A stretch of 64,000 nt of DNA from positions 558,001 through 622,000 of the forward strand of contig OY723315.1 in NCBI GenBank assembly GCA_963210315.1, read 5' to 3'. Within the stretch, counting starts at the first letter, position 1. Each line of letters starts with the position of its first letter. The stretch is from Rhynchopus euleeides. Taxonomy: Eukaryota > Euglenozoa > Diplonemea > Diplonemida > Diplonemidae. This document shows positions 1 to 9,964 of this stretch, in pieces. Below the pieces are notes generated by a model. The model was not told the DNA's origin. It worked only from the letters and a program-made list of their open reading frames with translations, and made no database searches. The position numbers were made by a program, and so were the translations under genes.

Positions 1-3000
1 GAACAGTGCGGCATCGAGGTTTGACGCGAAGTCCGCACCGAGGTGGCCCCGGCAGGAGTCTCCGTAGATGAGGTCGATCGACTCGGTGTTGACAAGCACA
101 AACTTTTTGGTCGCGTGGTTGTATGAATACTGCCGGATAAACCCTCCCTTAAAGACATGCAGGTAGACATCCTCTACAGAGGTCCGGCTGGTCCGCGCGG
201 TGCGGAGGGGGCCATAATACGCTGCGATGACAGAGTCGCTCGACACCAACCCCCGCGCAGCACGGACAGGGGCCGAGGCTTCAGGGTCTATAGCGCCTGT
301 CACCTTCACGCTGCGCTTTGCCGTGAGTCGGACGGAGGAGAGGGAAGACATGTCTGTGGCAGACATGCGCAGCTCCATGCGTGAGTTGGGCGCCATCGCC
401 CAGGGGGGTGGGCTGTACGCCCGCACCACATTGCTGAAGGCCCGCGTGATGGAGATGGACAGCTCGGGGTATGTCTCGTTGCAGAAAGTGCCGTACCTCC
501 CTGCGCGGCAGGCACCCTCGCAGCGCACCCCCGACAGCTCCGGGGAGATGCAGGAGCAGGTCCCGTTTGCAGGGTTGAGGGTCCCGCAGGGCACCCCGTC
601 GCACTCCCTGCACTGCAGCGAGCAGGGCTCCACCCCGTCGAGGTGGGAGTTGACTGTCCCAGGGGTGGGGAACCTCCCCGGGGTGCACTGCCCGCACCCC
701 TCGCCCTGGAAGCCCGCCTCGCAGATGCACTTCGTGCCTGCGACGGAGACGCCGCCCACAACCGGCTGTGGGAAGGCGAACGCGCAGGTCGAATCACCCG
801 TTGCGCAGCACTCCCTCCGCTTCGAAGGGACCATCCCGGCGAATGGGCCTCTGCTGGAGTACGGCGAGGAGCAGATGGTGAGCCGGAGGGAGGCAACAGA
901 GCTGGGTGCCATGACGCTCACAGCGAAGGGTCCACAGGCAGGGAGGATGCAGGTGTTGTCACCCTGTGCCTCGAGGATGTCCGACCTGCAGTGGTACCAC
1001 GCCTTCCCGTCGGGCCCAAGGCGTGGCATGGCGTGGTCCATGCTGGGAACCGCACCGAACATCACGCCGACAACAGTCTTCCCCGCGAGGAAGTGCTTCT
1101 TCACCACGATGTGCGAATCGGGGTCCCCATAGCTGTTGAACACAACGGTTTTCGTCTCCCCCGCTGCAAGGTTGACAGTTGCGTCGTATATATCCGGCAT
1201 GCCGTCATCCCCGCATGTGGAGAAGGTGTCCGCTGTGGTCGCCTGGCATGGGTCACACTGCACGGCAGCTCCAGACCCCCAGTGCTCCACATTGATAGGG
1301 CAGGTCGTGCTCCCGACGCCTGTCACCGGCACAGGCCCTGGAGGGCTGCCCCCGCCCAGCTTCAAAGATGCACGGCAGAGGCAGGGGGCCTTGGCGGTGC
1401 AGAGGCTGAACCCGCCCCTCCTGTTGCCGCAGGACCCTGAGGTTGTGTTCCAGACGCACTCGGTGGCGAAGTCCGGGGAGGCGCACCCCGCGGGGGTGCC
1501 CTGCGTGCCGCAGGCATTCTCCGGGGCGAAGAACAGCTGGAAGGCGGCGCTGGTTGCGTTGAGCAGGGCAGAGCAGCCCCCGCGCCACCTGTCGGAGGGG
1601 AGCTGGTCCACCGATGCCCACTTCTCGTGGGCTGCACCTGTGTAGACGTCGTGGAGCCCAGCACTGTCGCTGATGGGGTAGCCCCCGATGTACCCCACAG
1701 AGTCCTCCTGCTGTTTGTCGGGTGCAACGCCCAGCAGAGTGCAGGCTGCGGTGATGCACTCCTCCAGCGAGGTGATGTCGCTCAGATCGCGCAGGGCTGA
1801 CACGATGTCTGTGGCGGTGGGGTCGGGGGAGCCGCACCCATAGCCTGTGGACTGGAGGGCGAATCTTGCCGCGTCGGCAGGGCTGCTCCCCCCGGTGCCA
1901 GAGCAGGCCGCTGCGGAGACCGACGGGCCGCGCACCCTCCTGCAGAGGCAGGTGGATGCGGGGTCCGTGCAGGGTATTGTAGAGGGGGCAGGCTGCAGGC
2001 TGACCACGCTGTGGCAGTCCTTCCCGTTGCACTGCAGGGCGCAGCCCTGCGGCGCGTCTGCCGCGGCGGTGAATTCCCCAGGGAGGGTTGCGTTAATTGC
2101 GCTGCACAGAGCACGCCTGCACTCGATGTCGGTGGTGAGGGTGGTGTAGCCAGCGGCCTCACAGGTCTCCCAGGCACCGACCAGCTGCACGTAGTCAAGC
2201 AGGATACCCCCCTGATCCAGCACCAGGGTGGGCCAGTCGGCGTTGAGCCTCCTTGGGGTCAGCTCGAAGAAGTCACGCGACCCTGCATCGCAGATCTGCC
2301 GGAGCATGCCCTGTGTGGCGTCGAAGCATGGGACAGTGCAGGTTGCGTTGCTGCTGTCTCTGCAGACGCCGTCTGTGAGGGTACAATCTCCGCTGCAGCC
2401 CCTGCAGCCGTCGGCGATGCTGCAGGAGCCACCCGTGAAGGCGTAGCACAGCGACAGCGCAGCCCCGTCGCTCTGGGAGGGGAACAGCGTTGACCCGGAC
2501 AGGTCTGCGTCAAGGAGGAACCATCCAGGGAGCTCCTGTGTGCTCGAGTCGACCAGGAGGCTGCAGCGGAGTGTTGAATCGGAGGTTGCTTCGAGCTGTA
2601 TCCCCCGCACCCCGCAGGCAAGCGCTGTGGCGGCGATGGCGGCTGCAAAGCATCTCTCCCGGACAGCGTCGGGGTCTTCCAGAAGGCCTGTGAGCTCCTG
2701 GGAGTACCTCACGTAGACATCGCCGTATTGGTCGCTGCATGCCCCGGGGCCCACGTATTGAGCAACAATGGCACCGTCCACCCTGATGGGGTCGCGGGGC
2801 ACCAAGGTGAACACGGCAGTCACAGTGTCAGGCTCGCACAGGCCGGTGTCGAGGCAGCGCATGCCGGCGGAGCAGACGCAGACGTATGACCCGGCGGAGG
2901 CCTCATTGACGACGGCTCCGTAGTACCCCTGCAGCGACTCGGCGGAGGTGGGCTGCTTGCAGGTGTAGCCCTTGAGGGTCGGGAGGAAGTTGCAGAAGCC

Positions 3001-5580
3001 GTAGACAGCGAGCTCTGCATCGGAGATGCGGCGCTCGTTGCATGTCCCCGCAGTCTCGTCGAGGGACTGTTCCGGGAAGCCGACCTGTATCAGGTTCGGG
3101 TAGCTCCCCCCCGGTGTGAGGGTGCACTGGGTCCGCTCGTAGACAGACCCGTGGCGTGACTCTTCCCAGGTGGCACTGCTGCAGACATAGACCAGCTCGC
3201 ACTTTACGGCCAAGAGCTCATACCAATTGATGTGGGTGCAGGTAGTCTGCGTCATGCACAGTGCCTCACACTCTGTCCTGAACTGGATGTCCGGGAACAC
3301 AGTCCCACCCGGGCATATCTTCCGTGCCCCCAGGAGGAAGAAGCAGGGGTAGTTGGTTGTGTTGTAGATGCAGTTGAGCTGGTCGTTCGACGCCACTGAG
3401 AGGGCCCCCCCGTAGTGGCAGTATTCGCAGACGGGGTTGGTGGGGTCGATGGCAGCAATGCGAACGTCGTCCCTCCCGCACCAGCAGGAGGCGTGGCTGC
3501 TGTCCTGCGAGTATTTGAGGGAGAAGTAGGGCGACCCCATGCACCGCACGTAGCAGTCCCCATAGGTCAGCCCGGTGCTGGAATTCCCGATGGGCCCGAA
3601 CAGGAGAGACCCGCTCATCAGGCTCTGGAGCTGGCAGCCGTGAAACTGCATGGCGTTGACCTCAATGGTATCCGCGCACACAGAGTGGCACTGCCCATCC
3701 ACCCCCATGCAGTGCACGCTGCCCTCCTGGATCAGGTCATTGTAGTGGAACTGCCCGTTCTTGCTGTCATACCAACACCCCGACGGGTAGCTGGCCTGCA
3801 GCACGGAGTCAGACACGTCGCGCCGCAACCCCAGGGCGCCTGGGGCATCACCCAGACACTCCTCTTCGGATAGATCCGACAGCGGCGCAGTACAGGCCCT
3901 GCTGTACAGCTTGAGCCTGTATTTGTGGTCGGACATGGGGAGACAGGTGCCCGCTTCACTCCCGCACAGCTCGTTCCGCTTCTCATCGAAATCACCGCTG
4001 TATTTAAAGCAGACGTTGCACCCGGTAGTGCTGTCCACGCCGTAGTACGATGCGCTGCACAGAACATCCAACAGACACTCCACTCTGCATGCAACCGCTG
4101 AGATAGAACAATTCGACACATAAATCTGCTCCTTCAACCGGTCCTCCGCCAGGTGAATCGAGTGTGAGTAACCCGATTGCGTGCAGCAATACCCTGTGAG
4201 GCTCATGTCGACGGAGAAGGTGCGCATCATGCAGATGGTGTCATCCGTGGTGCCTGCCAGGGTCTTGAGAACCAGCTCCTGCGCCATGGAATACAGCAGG
4301 CAGCTGCCTGTTCGGGCGTCGTGCGTTGCAGCTGCGAACTTCAGATCTGAGTCCAGCACCGCAAAGCACTCGTCATACGACAGCCCATCCCTCGACTCAG
4401 TCAGTTCCGGAGAAGTTTCGACGAAGCTGCAGTTTTGACTGAGATGGAGGTCGAAGGGCGTGTGGGAGCTGCTCCTCCAATAGCACATCGCCCCGGTGTT
4501 GGGGAAGAAGTGAATGGGGCGCGCCCCGCCGGTCCCAGAGTGGAAGGTCCCGGGGAAATCCGTCTGGTTGGCATATTTGACAAACACCAGGCAGGCGGTG
4601 TTGCCGTTCACCAGCGTGTGAACCTCATACCCGATGCACACGCCAGGGCCACGCCCTTCGCACCGCGCCATGCAGCACTTCCGTGCCTCCGCGAGGGGAG
4701 CGCCAACTTCAACCCGGTAGTGGTCGACGTATTGCTCCTTATGGTGGCAGAACCCCTGCCCGATGTAGACATAATTTGACTCATTCGCTGCTGCTGCTGC
4801 ATCGCTCGGACACGCCTCCAGAGGCGCCGGGGTCACAACCCCCAGCACCTCCGCATCCCTCGCAAGCACGCCCGGTACCCCTGTGACGCAGGCACCTGAG
4901 GCCTTGTCGCACACCTTCCCGGCTGACTCGTCGCATTTGCAGTACCCACCCACACCGAAGGCGGACGAGGCATCGCCACACTTCATAGAGCTGTCCACGG
5001 GGAGGTGGCAGACACATTCAGCACATGCCTGCACGCAGACATTCGACCCGTTAACAGAGCAGGAGGGCGAGGGGCACCCCTCTGCGGTAAACCCGCCGCA
5101 GAGCACGGGAGGCCCTGCCTTGTCATACACCAGGTAGATCAGAATCTGATCCGCAACCGTGTAGGAGGAGTCCGATATGTAACCACCGCACCCTGCGTTG
5201 TCCTCGCAGAACCCCTTCACACAGCTCTCCCTCAAGTTGAGTGTTCCGGGTATGCGGTAGTCACCTGTCGCCTGGAAGTCACCCGTGCTGTACGACATGC
5301 CACAGGTCTGCGAGTCGGGCGAAATGCCCATGTCGCCACAAAGGAGCGGCCCAGCCTCCATAGGCAGGGGTGAGGAGCAGCGCCCAGCAAAGGAGAGCCA
5401 CTTCTGCTCCGGGCTGCAGTTCGGCCCTGGTGATGAAGGGGTCTGCCCCCCGACAGCGACATCCCTGCATGGGAGTGACCCGAGGAGGAGGAGCACCTGC
5501 ACCAGATGCCGCACCAGGAAGACGGAGTCGCGCCCGCCGTGCATCCTGCCGCGCTGCACAAAATTATTCTGGAAAAACAT
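1..5580 (-). CDS. Giant cysteine-rich secreted/surface protein, C-terminus beyond the left edge
   Basis: A single minus-strand frame is open from ATG 5580 to the window edge: 1860 codons with no stop and no intron. The N-terminus has a hydrophobic stretch at about residues 24-39 (LVQVLLLLGSLPC), which looks like a signal peptide; Met13 is an alternative start that keeps it. The rest is very rich in spaced cysteines. Residues about 270-340 resemble a PAN/apple module. Residues about 670-720 contain GDCYVRC and later CWCG, as in WSC carbohydrate-binding domains. Residues about 1616-1704 are EGF/laminin-EGF-like (CICEAGFQGEGCGQC and CSCISPELSGVRCEGAC). Many NxS/T sites are present. I infer an extracellular adhesin or cell-coat protein. 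No family name is assigned. Upstream lies poly-C, then a family A motif about 590 nt before the ATG. Confidence 0.85.
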   Translation of the reverse strand, partial: MFFQNNFVQRGRMHGGRDSVFLVRHLVQVLLLLGSLPCRDVAVGGQTPSSPGPNCSPEQKWLSFAGRCSSPLPMEAGPLLCGDMGISPDSQTCGMSYSTGDFQATGDYRIPGTLNLRESCVKGFCEDNAGCGGYISDSSYTVADQILIYLVYDKAGPPVLCGGFTAEGCPSPSCSVNGSNVCVQACAECVCHLPVDSSMKCGDASSAFGVGGYCKCDESAGKVCDKASGACVTGVPGVLARDAEVLGVVTPAPLEACPSDAAAAANESNYVYIGQGFCHHKEQYVDHYRVEVGAPLAEARKCCMARCEGRGPGVCIGYEVHTLVNGNTACLVFVKYANQTDFPGTFHSGTGGARPIHFFPNTGAMCYWRSSSHTPFDLHLSQNCSFVETSPELTESRDGLSYDECFAVLDSDLKFAAATHDARTGSCLLYSMAQELVLKTLAGTTDDTICMMRTFSVDMSLTGYCCTQSGYSHSIHLAEDRLKEQIYVSNCSISAVACRVECLLDVLCSASYYGVDSTTGCNVCFKYSGDFDEKRNELCGSEAGTCLPMSDHKYRLKLYSRACTAPLSDLSEEECLGDAPGALGLRRDVSDSVLQASYPSGCWYDSKNGQFHYNDLIQEGSVHCMGVDGQCHSVCADTIEVNAMQFHGCQLQSLMSGSLLFGPIGNSSTGLTYGDCYVRCMGSPYFSLKYSQDSSHASCWCGRDDVRIAAIDPTNPVCEYCHYGGALSVASNDQLNCIYNTTNYPCFFLLGARKICPGGTVFPDIQFRTECEALCMTQTTCTHINWYELLAVKCELVYVCSSATWEESRHGSVYERTQCTLTPGGSYPNLIQVGFPEQSLDETAGTCNERRISDAELAVYGFCNFLPTLKGYTCKQPTSAESLQGYYGAVVNEASAGSYVCVCSAGMRCLDTGLCEPDTVTAVFTLVPRDPIRVDGAIVAQYVGPGACSDQYGDVYVRYSQELTGLLEDPDAVRERCFAAAIAATALACGVRGIQLEATSDSTLRCSLLVDSSTQELPGWFLLDADLSGSTLFPSQSDGAALSLCYAFTGGSCSIADGCRGCSGDCTLTDGVCRDSSNATCTVPCFDATQGMLRQICDAGSRDFFELTPRRLNADWPTLVLDQGGILLDYVQLVGAWETCEAAGYTTLTTDIECRRALCSAINATLPGEFTAAADAPQGCALQCNGKDCHSVVSLQPAPSTIPCTDPASTCLCRRVRGPSVSAAACSGTGGSSPADAARFALQSTGYGCGSPDPTATDIVSALRDLSDITSLEECITAACTLLGVAPDKQQEDSVGYIGGYPISDSAGLHDVYTGAAHEKWASVDQLPSDRWRGGCSALLNATSAAFQLFFAPENACGTQGTPAGCASPDFATECVWNTTSGSCGNRRGGFSLCTAKAPCLCRASLKLGGGSPPGPVPVTGVGSTTCPINVEHWGSGAAVQCDPCQATTADTFSTCGDDGMPDIYDATVNLAAGETKTVVFNSYGDPDSHIVVKKHFLAGKTVVGVMFGAVPSMDHAMPRLGPDGKAWYHCRSDILEAQGDNTCILPACGPFAVSVMAPSSVASLRLTICSSPYSSRGPFAGMVPSKRRECCATGDSTCAFAFPQPVVGGVSVAGTKCICEAGFQGEGCGQCTPGRFPTPGTVNSHLDGVEPCSLQCRECDGVPCGTLNPANGTCSCISPELSGVRCEGACRAGRYGTFCNETYPELSISITRAFSNVVRAYSPPPWAMAPNSRMELRMSATDMSSLSSVRLTAKRSVKVTGAIDPEASAPVRAARGLVSSDSVIAAYYGPLRTARTSRTSVEDVYLHVFKGGFIRQYSYNHATKKFVLVNTESIDLIYGDSCRGHLGADFASNLDAALF

Positions 5581-6167
5581 CGCCAAGGTGACCGGGGTGG
5601 GGGGGGGGGTGGAGGCGGAGAAGGGGCAGTGGGACTCGAAGATAAACGAACAAACCAACAGAGAGACGACCTCCCTTCACTCGATATGCGACCGGGGAGG
5701 GGGGGGGGAGGGGGCCTTCAAGGGGGAGAAAAGAAAAAGGGGGGCGGTGGTGATAGGTTTTGCAGGGTGGGGGGTAGGGGGTGATTTTCAGAAGTGGAAG
5801 TGGCAGCGGTAGCAGCAGCAAACGCTGCCAGGCGTCGGCACCACCTTACTGCACAGGCATATGGAGGCGTGCGTGCCTGTGTGAGGGGGAGAGGGGGGGG
5901 AGAGAGAGAGAGAGAGCGTGAGGGAAGAGCTTATCAGGCGGGGAACAGAAAGCCCCACGCACACCCCCTCCCCCCTACCCCCCGCAAATCGGTTGGGGGT
6001 TTGCTACTTCTAGTGTACAGTAGTCCCCCCCCCCCTCTCCTGCAGTGTAGGCCGTGGGTGTTGTGTGTGGTGTGAAGCATAAAATCATCTCAAAGGGGCC
6101 AGAGCAGGGTGGGATGGCGGCAGTGGCAAATGCTCGGGTCTGAGATCGGGTGGGTGTGGGGCACGGA

Positions 6168-6241
6168 GGGGGGGGGGGTTTGATCGTCGAGAGTGAATGG
6201 AAACATCAGGCGTCCTCCCAGCACCTTCTTGCAATGTTAGT
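6168..6241 (-). repeat. Family A dispersed motif, copy 1
   Basis: The plus strand shows 11 G, then TTTGATC, then gtcgagagtgaatggaaa, then a variable stretch, then cagcaccttcttgcaatg and TTAGT. Read in gene direction it begins ACTAACATTGCAAG and ends in poly-C. It lies 588 nt upstream of the start codon of the cysteine-rich gene. Confidence 0.8.
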
Positions 6242-7155
6242 CCTTTTTTGTAGTCACTACACCGAGACATGGTGTAGTGTGTGGTGTGCAGATCAATGCA
6301 CGATGAGAAGGTGTACAGCATAGTGGGAGTGGGGCACGGAGGGGTGATAGGTAAGTACAAAGACAACTGCTGTTCTCGACCATGTTCAAAACTGCTCAAA
6401 AATCAGGACGTCACTACCTCCAGCTGTGCATGGCAGGGTCGCTGATGGGGCACGGAGGGGGGGGGGGGGGAGGGGGAGGGGCGTCGCTGCAACATTGATG
6501 GCTCCAGATTAGAACCCCACCATCTCCCCCCAACACAGCAGGGGGGGGCACTGCATGCTTCTTGCCCCGGCAAAGAAACCAGGCAGGGTGAGACAGAGAA
6601 GAAGGGAGATGGGTGTGATGGAGTGGTGAAGGGACACCCACCCCACCACCCCCCCCCCCTCTCCACCCATTTCTGGTGTGTAGTCGGTATGTCGATGTGT
6701 CGATGTGTAAAACTAAACAATGGCCGCTGAAAACACCCCCGTCCACCACCACCCCCACCACCTTCCTGGAGAATAGCCAAGGAGAAGTGGGTGGCGGGGG
6801 GGTGGGGAATCGGAAATAGGGCAGAGCCATCGGGACACCCAAGACAAGAGAGATGGTCGAGTTGGAGTTGAGGCGGTCGCGACATACTGCGCAGGCACAT
6901 CGACACCACCCACCCCCCCCCCCTCCGCCCCGGTTAGGGAGAACGAGAGAGAGGGCGTCTATACGGCGCGTTTGAAATCAGAGTTTTGCGTAGCGCACCC
7001 CACCCGGTTTCGGCGGGGGGCTACCTGTGACAAGAGCTCTGGCCACACCAGCCCCGCGACTTGACGTCACGAGTCGACGCCGCCACGCGGGGTTAAGTCG
7101 TCATGTAGAGTGAGCAGTTTAGGGTGGGTGCTGTATGCGCATCTCTTGCCCCACT

Positions 7156-7172
7156 GGGGGGGGGGGGGGGGG
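7156..7172. repeat. Homopolymer of 17 G
   Basis: One of several G tracts of 15 or more; others at 11371-11389 (19), 52789-52803 (15) and 52829-52846 (18). All are intergenic. Confidence 0.9.
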
Positions 7173-7483
7173 CAAGGCGGGAGGGGGGTTGGGGCGAGGG
7201 TTGGCGCAACGTGGTGGTTAATGTGGATTGGAGAGATGAAGGGATGGCGGCAACAAAGGGTGGCAGATCTCCTGCCCCCCCTCTCCCCCCAACCCCACTG
7301 CGTTTTTATTGCCTCGGCCCTGACAGCAACGAGCATTTTTGGGAAGCAGATATCCGGCCCGCAGAATTAGATGAATTGCACAGGAGTTGTCAGGAGCCAG
7401 ACCCCAAATCACGCCATGACAAAGACACTGATGGGGTAGAACAGTAAATAAAGACATTTCCGAGGAGCACTGTATACCTTTTG

Positions 7484-7555
7484 TGTTGGATCAAAACACA
7501 TACACGGTGCAAAGAGGGCACTGTGCATTGTGTGCATATGTGTTTTGACCCAACA
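7484..7555. repeat. Imperfect inverted repeat, possible stem-loop
   Basis: Two 22-nt arms (7484-7505 and 7534-7555) are reverse complements with about three mismatches and share TCAAAACACATA. The 28-nt spacer contains a further short complementary pair. It lies in a non-coding stretch. It could be an RNA hairpin or the remnant of a small element. Confidence 0.6.
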
Positions 7556-8252
7556 GCCGGAGAAGTCTAGAGACTCCTGGGGAATCGTGGGGGGGGGGGG
7601 GTTATTGCATCCACACAGAACACCGCAACGACAGTTTTGACCCCCTTGCTGCGGGAAGGGTCTGGGTGTGCTGCGCCTTCAGGGTGGTGGTGGCCAGCCC
7701 CCACCCTGCCACGGGCCCACGGGCCCGGGGGCAGCGGCCAGACGCCCACCTCCCCCCCCCCCCCCCACCTCCCACCACAGGGCGGCAAAGAAAAAATCGA
7801 AGAAGCCTTCCCTATTGTGTCGGGGGGGCGGGGGCGGGGGGCGGGGGGGGGGCACCCAGCAAACAAGGGGCTGTCACAAGGGTTGCTGCAGGTTTCGCTT
7901 TTTACCCGACACCTCTACCGCCACCCCCCACGGCACTACCGTGTGGTGTCGGAGGTGCTCGGGGGAAAGAGAGTAACACACCGAGCGCTCCTCCGCCCTT
8001 TCCGGAGGAGGGCCTTTCCGGAGTGTTAACAAGATCGCGGCCACAGCACAGAGCCAACGATAAAAAAAAGGGCAAGGCTCGGCAAGGCGGCACGCATCGT
8101 TTTTGGTTGTTCGCCAGAAGACGACACCCCAACAAACCCCTTTGCCCAGTGCAAGCCGCACCCCGAGCAAAGCCCCTCCCGATGCCGCGCCCCACACCCC
8201 TGCCTGCGATATGGGGCGGGGCGGGGTAGTCGATACCTCCCACAACACCTCC

Positions 8253-8300
8253 CACACACACACGTTAATCTTTTTAGTTTAGTGTAGGACGCACCGAGCG
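8253..8300 (-). repeat. Family B degenerate motif, copy 1
   Basis: A CA-rich run and ACGTT are followed by an AT-rich linker with TTTAGTGTAGG and then ACGCACCGAGCG. Related strings occur at 28301-28356, 28395-28442, 50481-50540 and 51951-51991. This copy begins about 75 nt past the stop codon of the neighbouring gene, so it would lie in its 3' UTR or processing region. Confidence 0.5.
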
Positions 8301-8374
8301 AGCTCGCACACACTCACACCCCTGCAGCGCCCCCCCCCCCTCCCTCTCTTCGCCCTCATCCGCCCCTGCTGCCC

Positions 8375-9964
8375 CTACTCCCAGGGTCCCATCATCTGGA
8401 GTGTCTGCTTGCGGAGATACTTTGGGCTGCGCCTGTGGGCATACGTGGCAGCCCACGCTTCAGAGGAGCTCCCCTGCACCCACTGTAGCATCTGGCTGTC
8501 GAGAGAACTGAGGTCAGGCGGATGCCCGTGCCCATGGTTGGGCCCCAGGTGCGCAAACATCGCCTGCACCTGCTTGGGCGATCTGGTCTTCCTCACCGGA
8601 TGCGGCGGTGTTGCGGGGACCTCGTCGATCGACTCCCGCCGCCGCCTCTGCGCGAGCAGATTCAGTCTCTCTGTCATGCCGCTGCCCTGCGCGCCCTGCA
8701 GCACCCGATCCCCCCCTTGAGGGTTTGCCCGGGGGGGCCACCGCATGCCCCCGCACGCCGACCCCCCCATGCGCTTCCGATATGCATGCTGAAGCTCTTT
8801 CCCTATCAAGGCAGCGTTCTCCGCCCCGACAGCGCACGACGCAGGGTAGCTGTATGCGATATGTGTCAGCATCTCATACACCCCGAGCCCCTTCGCGGTG
8901 TGGTGCCCCGCGGCGACACAGGGGTTGCTGGAAAACGCCTGCATCTGCTGCTCCTTCCTGACATGCATCATGGGGGATTCCCCCAGCGCCCCACCGCCGC
9001 CGGTGGTGCTGCCGGCCCTCCGTTTGCGCCTCCGGCCCCTCTGGGTGGTGGAGGCGGAAGCCGTCATCAATTTGAGCTTCTGCCTCCGCGCGTCTTCCAC
9101 TGTGCCCCTCAGCCCTGTGTGGGGCTGCACCCGCTGCAGCGCCTTCTCGAGGCGGGACAGCGCCTGCTCCGATGAGGTGCAGGGACCCACACTCACACCC
9201 ACACACCCACCACCCCCCGGCACCGAGTTTGCCACAACAGCCCACGGGGCTGCCCGCTCGTCTGTGAGGTCCGGCTGCGACGGGCTGCGGTCCCACCGTG
9301 CCCCCTGGTGGTTTCCCTGCCTCGGAGTGCCTTCCCCTTCGCCTTCGCCTTTCCTCCCCGCGTGGAAGACAGAGGCCCTTTGGCGCTCCTGCAAGCCTGC
9401 TGTGGCTGAGAGCCCCGTCGCCGCAAGGCACGGCCCCTCCGGGGTGTGTGATGTACCCCCTGCCTGCCAGGCAGGCGAGGTGGGTGCGAGCTGGGGGCTG
9501 TCGCAGTCGTCTTCGGCGAAGGTGAAGCCGTCAACATCGAGGAGGTCGACAGGCTTCTCATCCTGCTGCTCGATGAGGGCGAGGGTGCTGTTGATGTCGT
9601 CTGTGTCGTGCTGGTCGGGGGTGGAGGTGGAGGCGGAGGCGGAGGCACGTTGTATGGCGAGCTTGATCTCGACCACAAGCCTGACAAACGAGAGGAGGTC
9701 TACCCCGTTCTGTCCCTGATCATCGTCACCTTGTAGCAAAGCAGCGTCGTCTTGGGGGTTCGGGATTCTGACTCCTGCACGGCTGAGCGCCTCCGCGACA
9801 CACCCGTGACGCGCATCTTCCATCCACCAAGAAAATCCCGCAAGAGCATTGTGTAAATCGCGCACACAGCCAAGCGGCCACACCCTGTCATACACAAGCA
9901 TGCAGCGCTGGATGTCGTCATTTCCTAACACGCCTAAAGGGTCAGCCGCAGTGGCTTCAATCAT
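8375..9964 (-). CDS. Unknown protein with EF-hand-like N-terminal region
   Basis: This is a 529-residue frame starting at ATG 9964. The open frame extends 72 codons further upstream to 10180, but that part is Thr/Pro/His low-complexity, so I chose the internal Met. Residues about 10-100 alternate acidic and hydrophobic positions (YDRVWPLGCVRDLHNAL, then GVDLLSFVRLVVEIKLA) in the manner of a degenerate pair of EF-hands; the calcium ligands are not well kept. The rest is disordered and charged: a GEGEG/Lys patch, a basic stretch (RGRRRKRRAG), and a helical C-terminal segment with several Arg clusters. I recognise no family. Codon-level composition differs from the surrounding homopolymer DNA, which supports a real gene. 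A family B motif follows its stop. Confidence 0.65.
   Translation of the reverse strand: MIEATAADPLGVLGNDDIQRCMLVYDRVWPLGCVRDLHNALAGFSWWMEDARHGCVAEALSRAGVRIPNPQDDAALLQGDDDQGQNGVDLLSFVRLVVEIKLAIQRASASASTSTPDQHDTDDINSTLALIEQQDEKPVDLLDVDGFTFAEDDCDSPQLAPTSPAWQAGGTSHTPEGPCLAATGLSATAGLQERQRASVFHAGRKGEGEGEGTPRQGNHQGARWDRSPSQPDLTDERAAPWAVVANSVPGGGGCVGVSVGPCTSSEQALSRLEKALQRVQPHTGLRGTVEDARRQKLKLMTASASTTQRGRRRKRRAGSTTGGGGALGESPMMHVRKEQQMQAFSSNPCVAAGHHTAKGLGVYEMLTHIAYSYPASCAVGAENAALIGKELQHAYRKRMGGSACGGMRWPPRANPQGGDRVLQGAQGSGMTERLNLLAQRRRRESIDEVPATPPHPVRKTRSPKQVQAMFAHLGPNHGHGHPPDLSSLDSQMLQWVQGSSSEAWAATYAHRRSPKYLRKQTLQMMGPWE

Larger units (their letters stand above)
5581..8374. other. Intergenic, low-complexity, no supported gene
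   Basis: This stretch holds G and C homopolymer tracts (17 G at 7156-7172, 15 C at 7752-7766), an AG dinucleotide repeat at 5901-5916, one family A motif, an inverted repeat (7484-7555) and a family B motif at its right end. Open frames here are Pro/Gly/His-rich products of the homopolymers and lack any domain I recognise. Confidence 0.6.

Noticed and set aside
227..1132. 301-codon plus-strand frame
   Set aside because: It is antisense to the cysteine-rich gene, whose frame is continuous; its Pro/Ser-rich content is what the complement of Cys/Gly codons gives.
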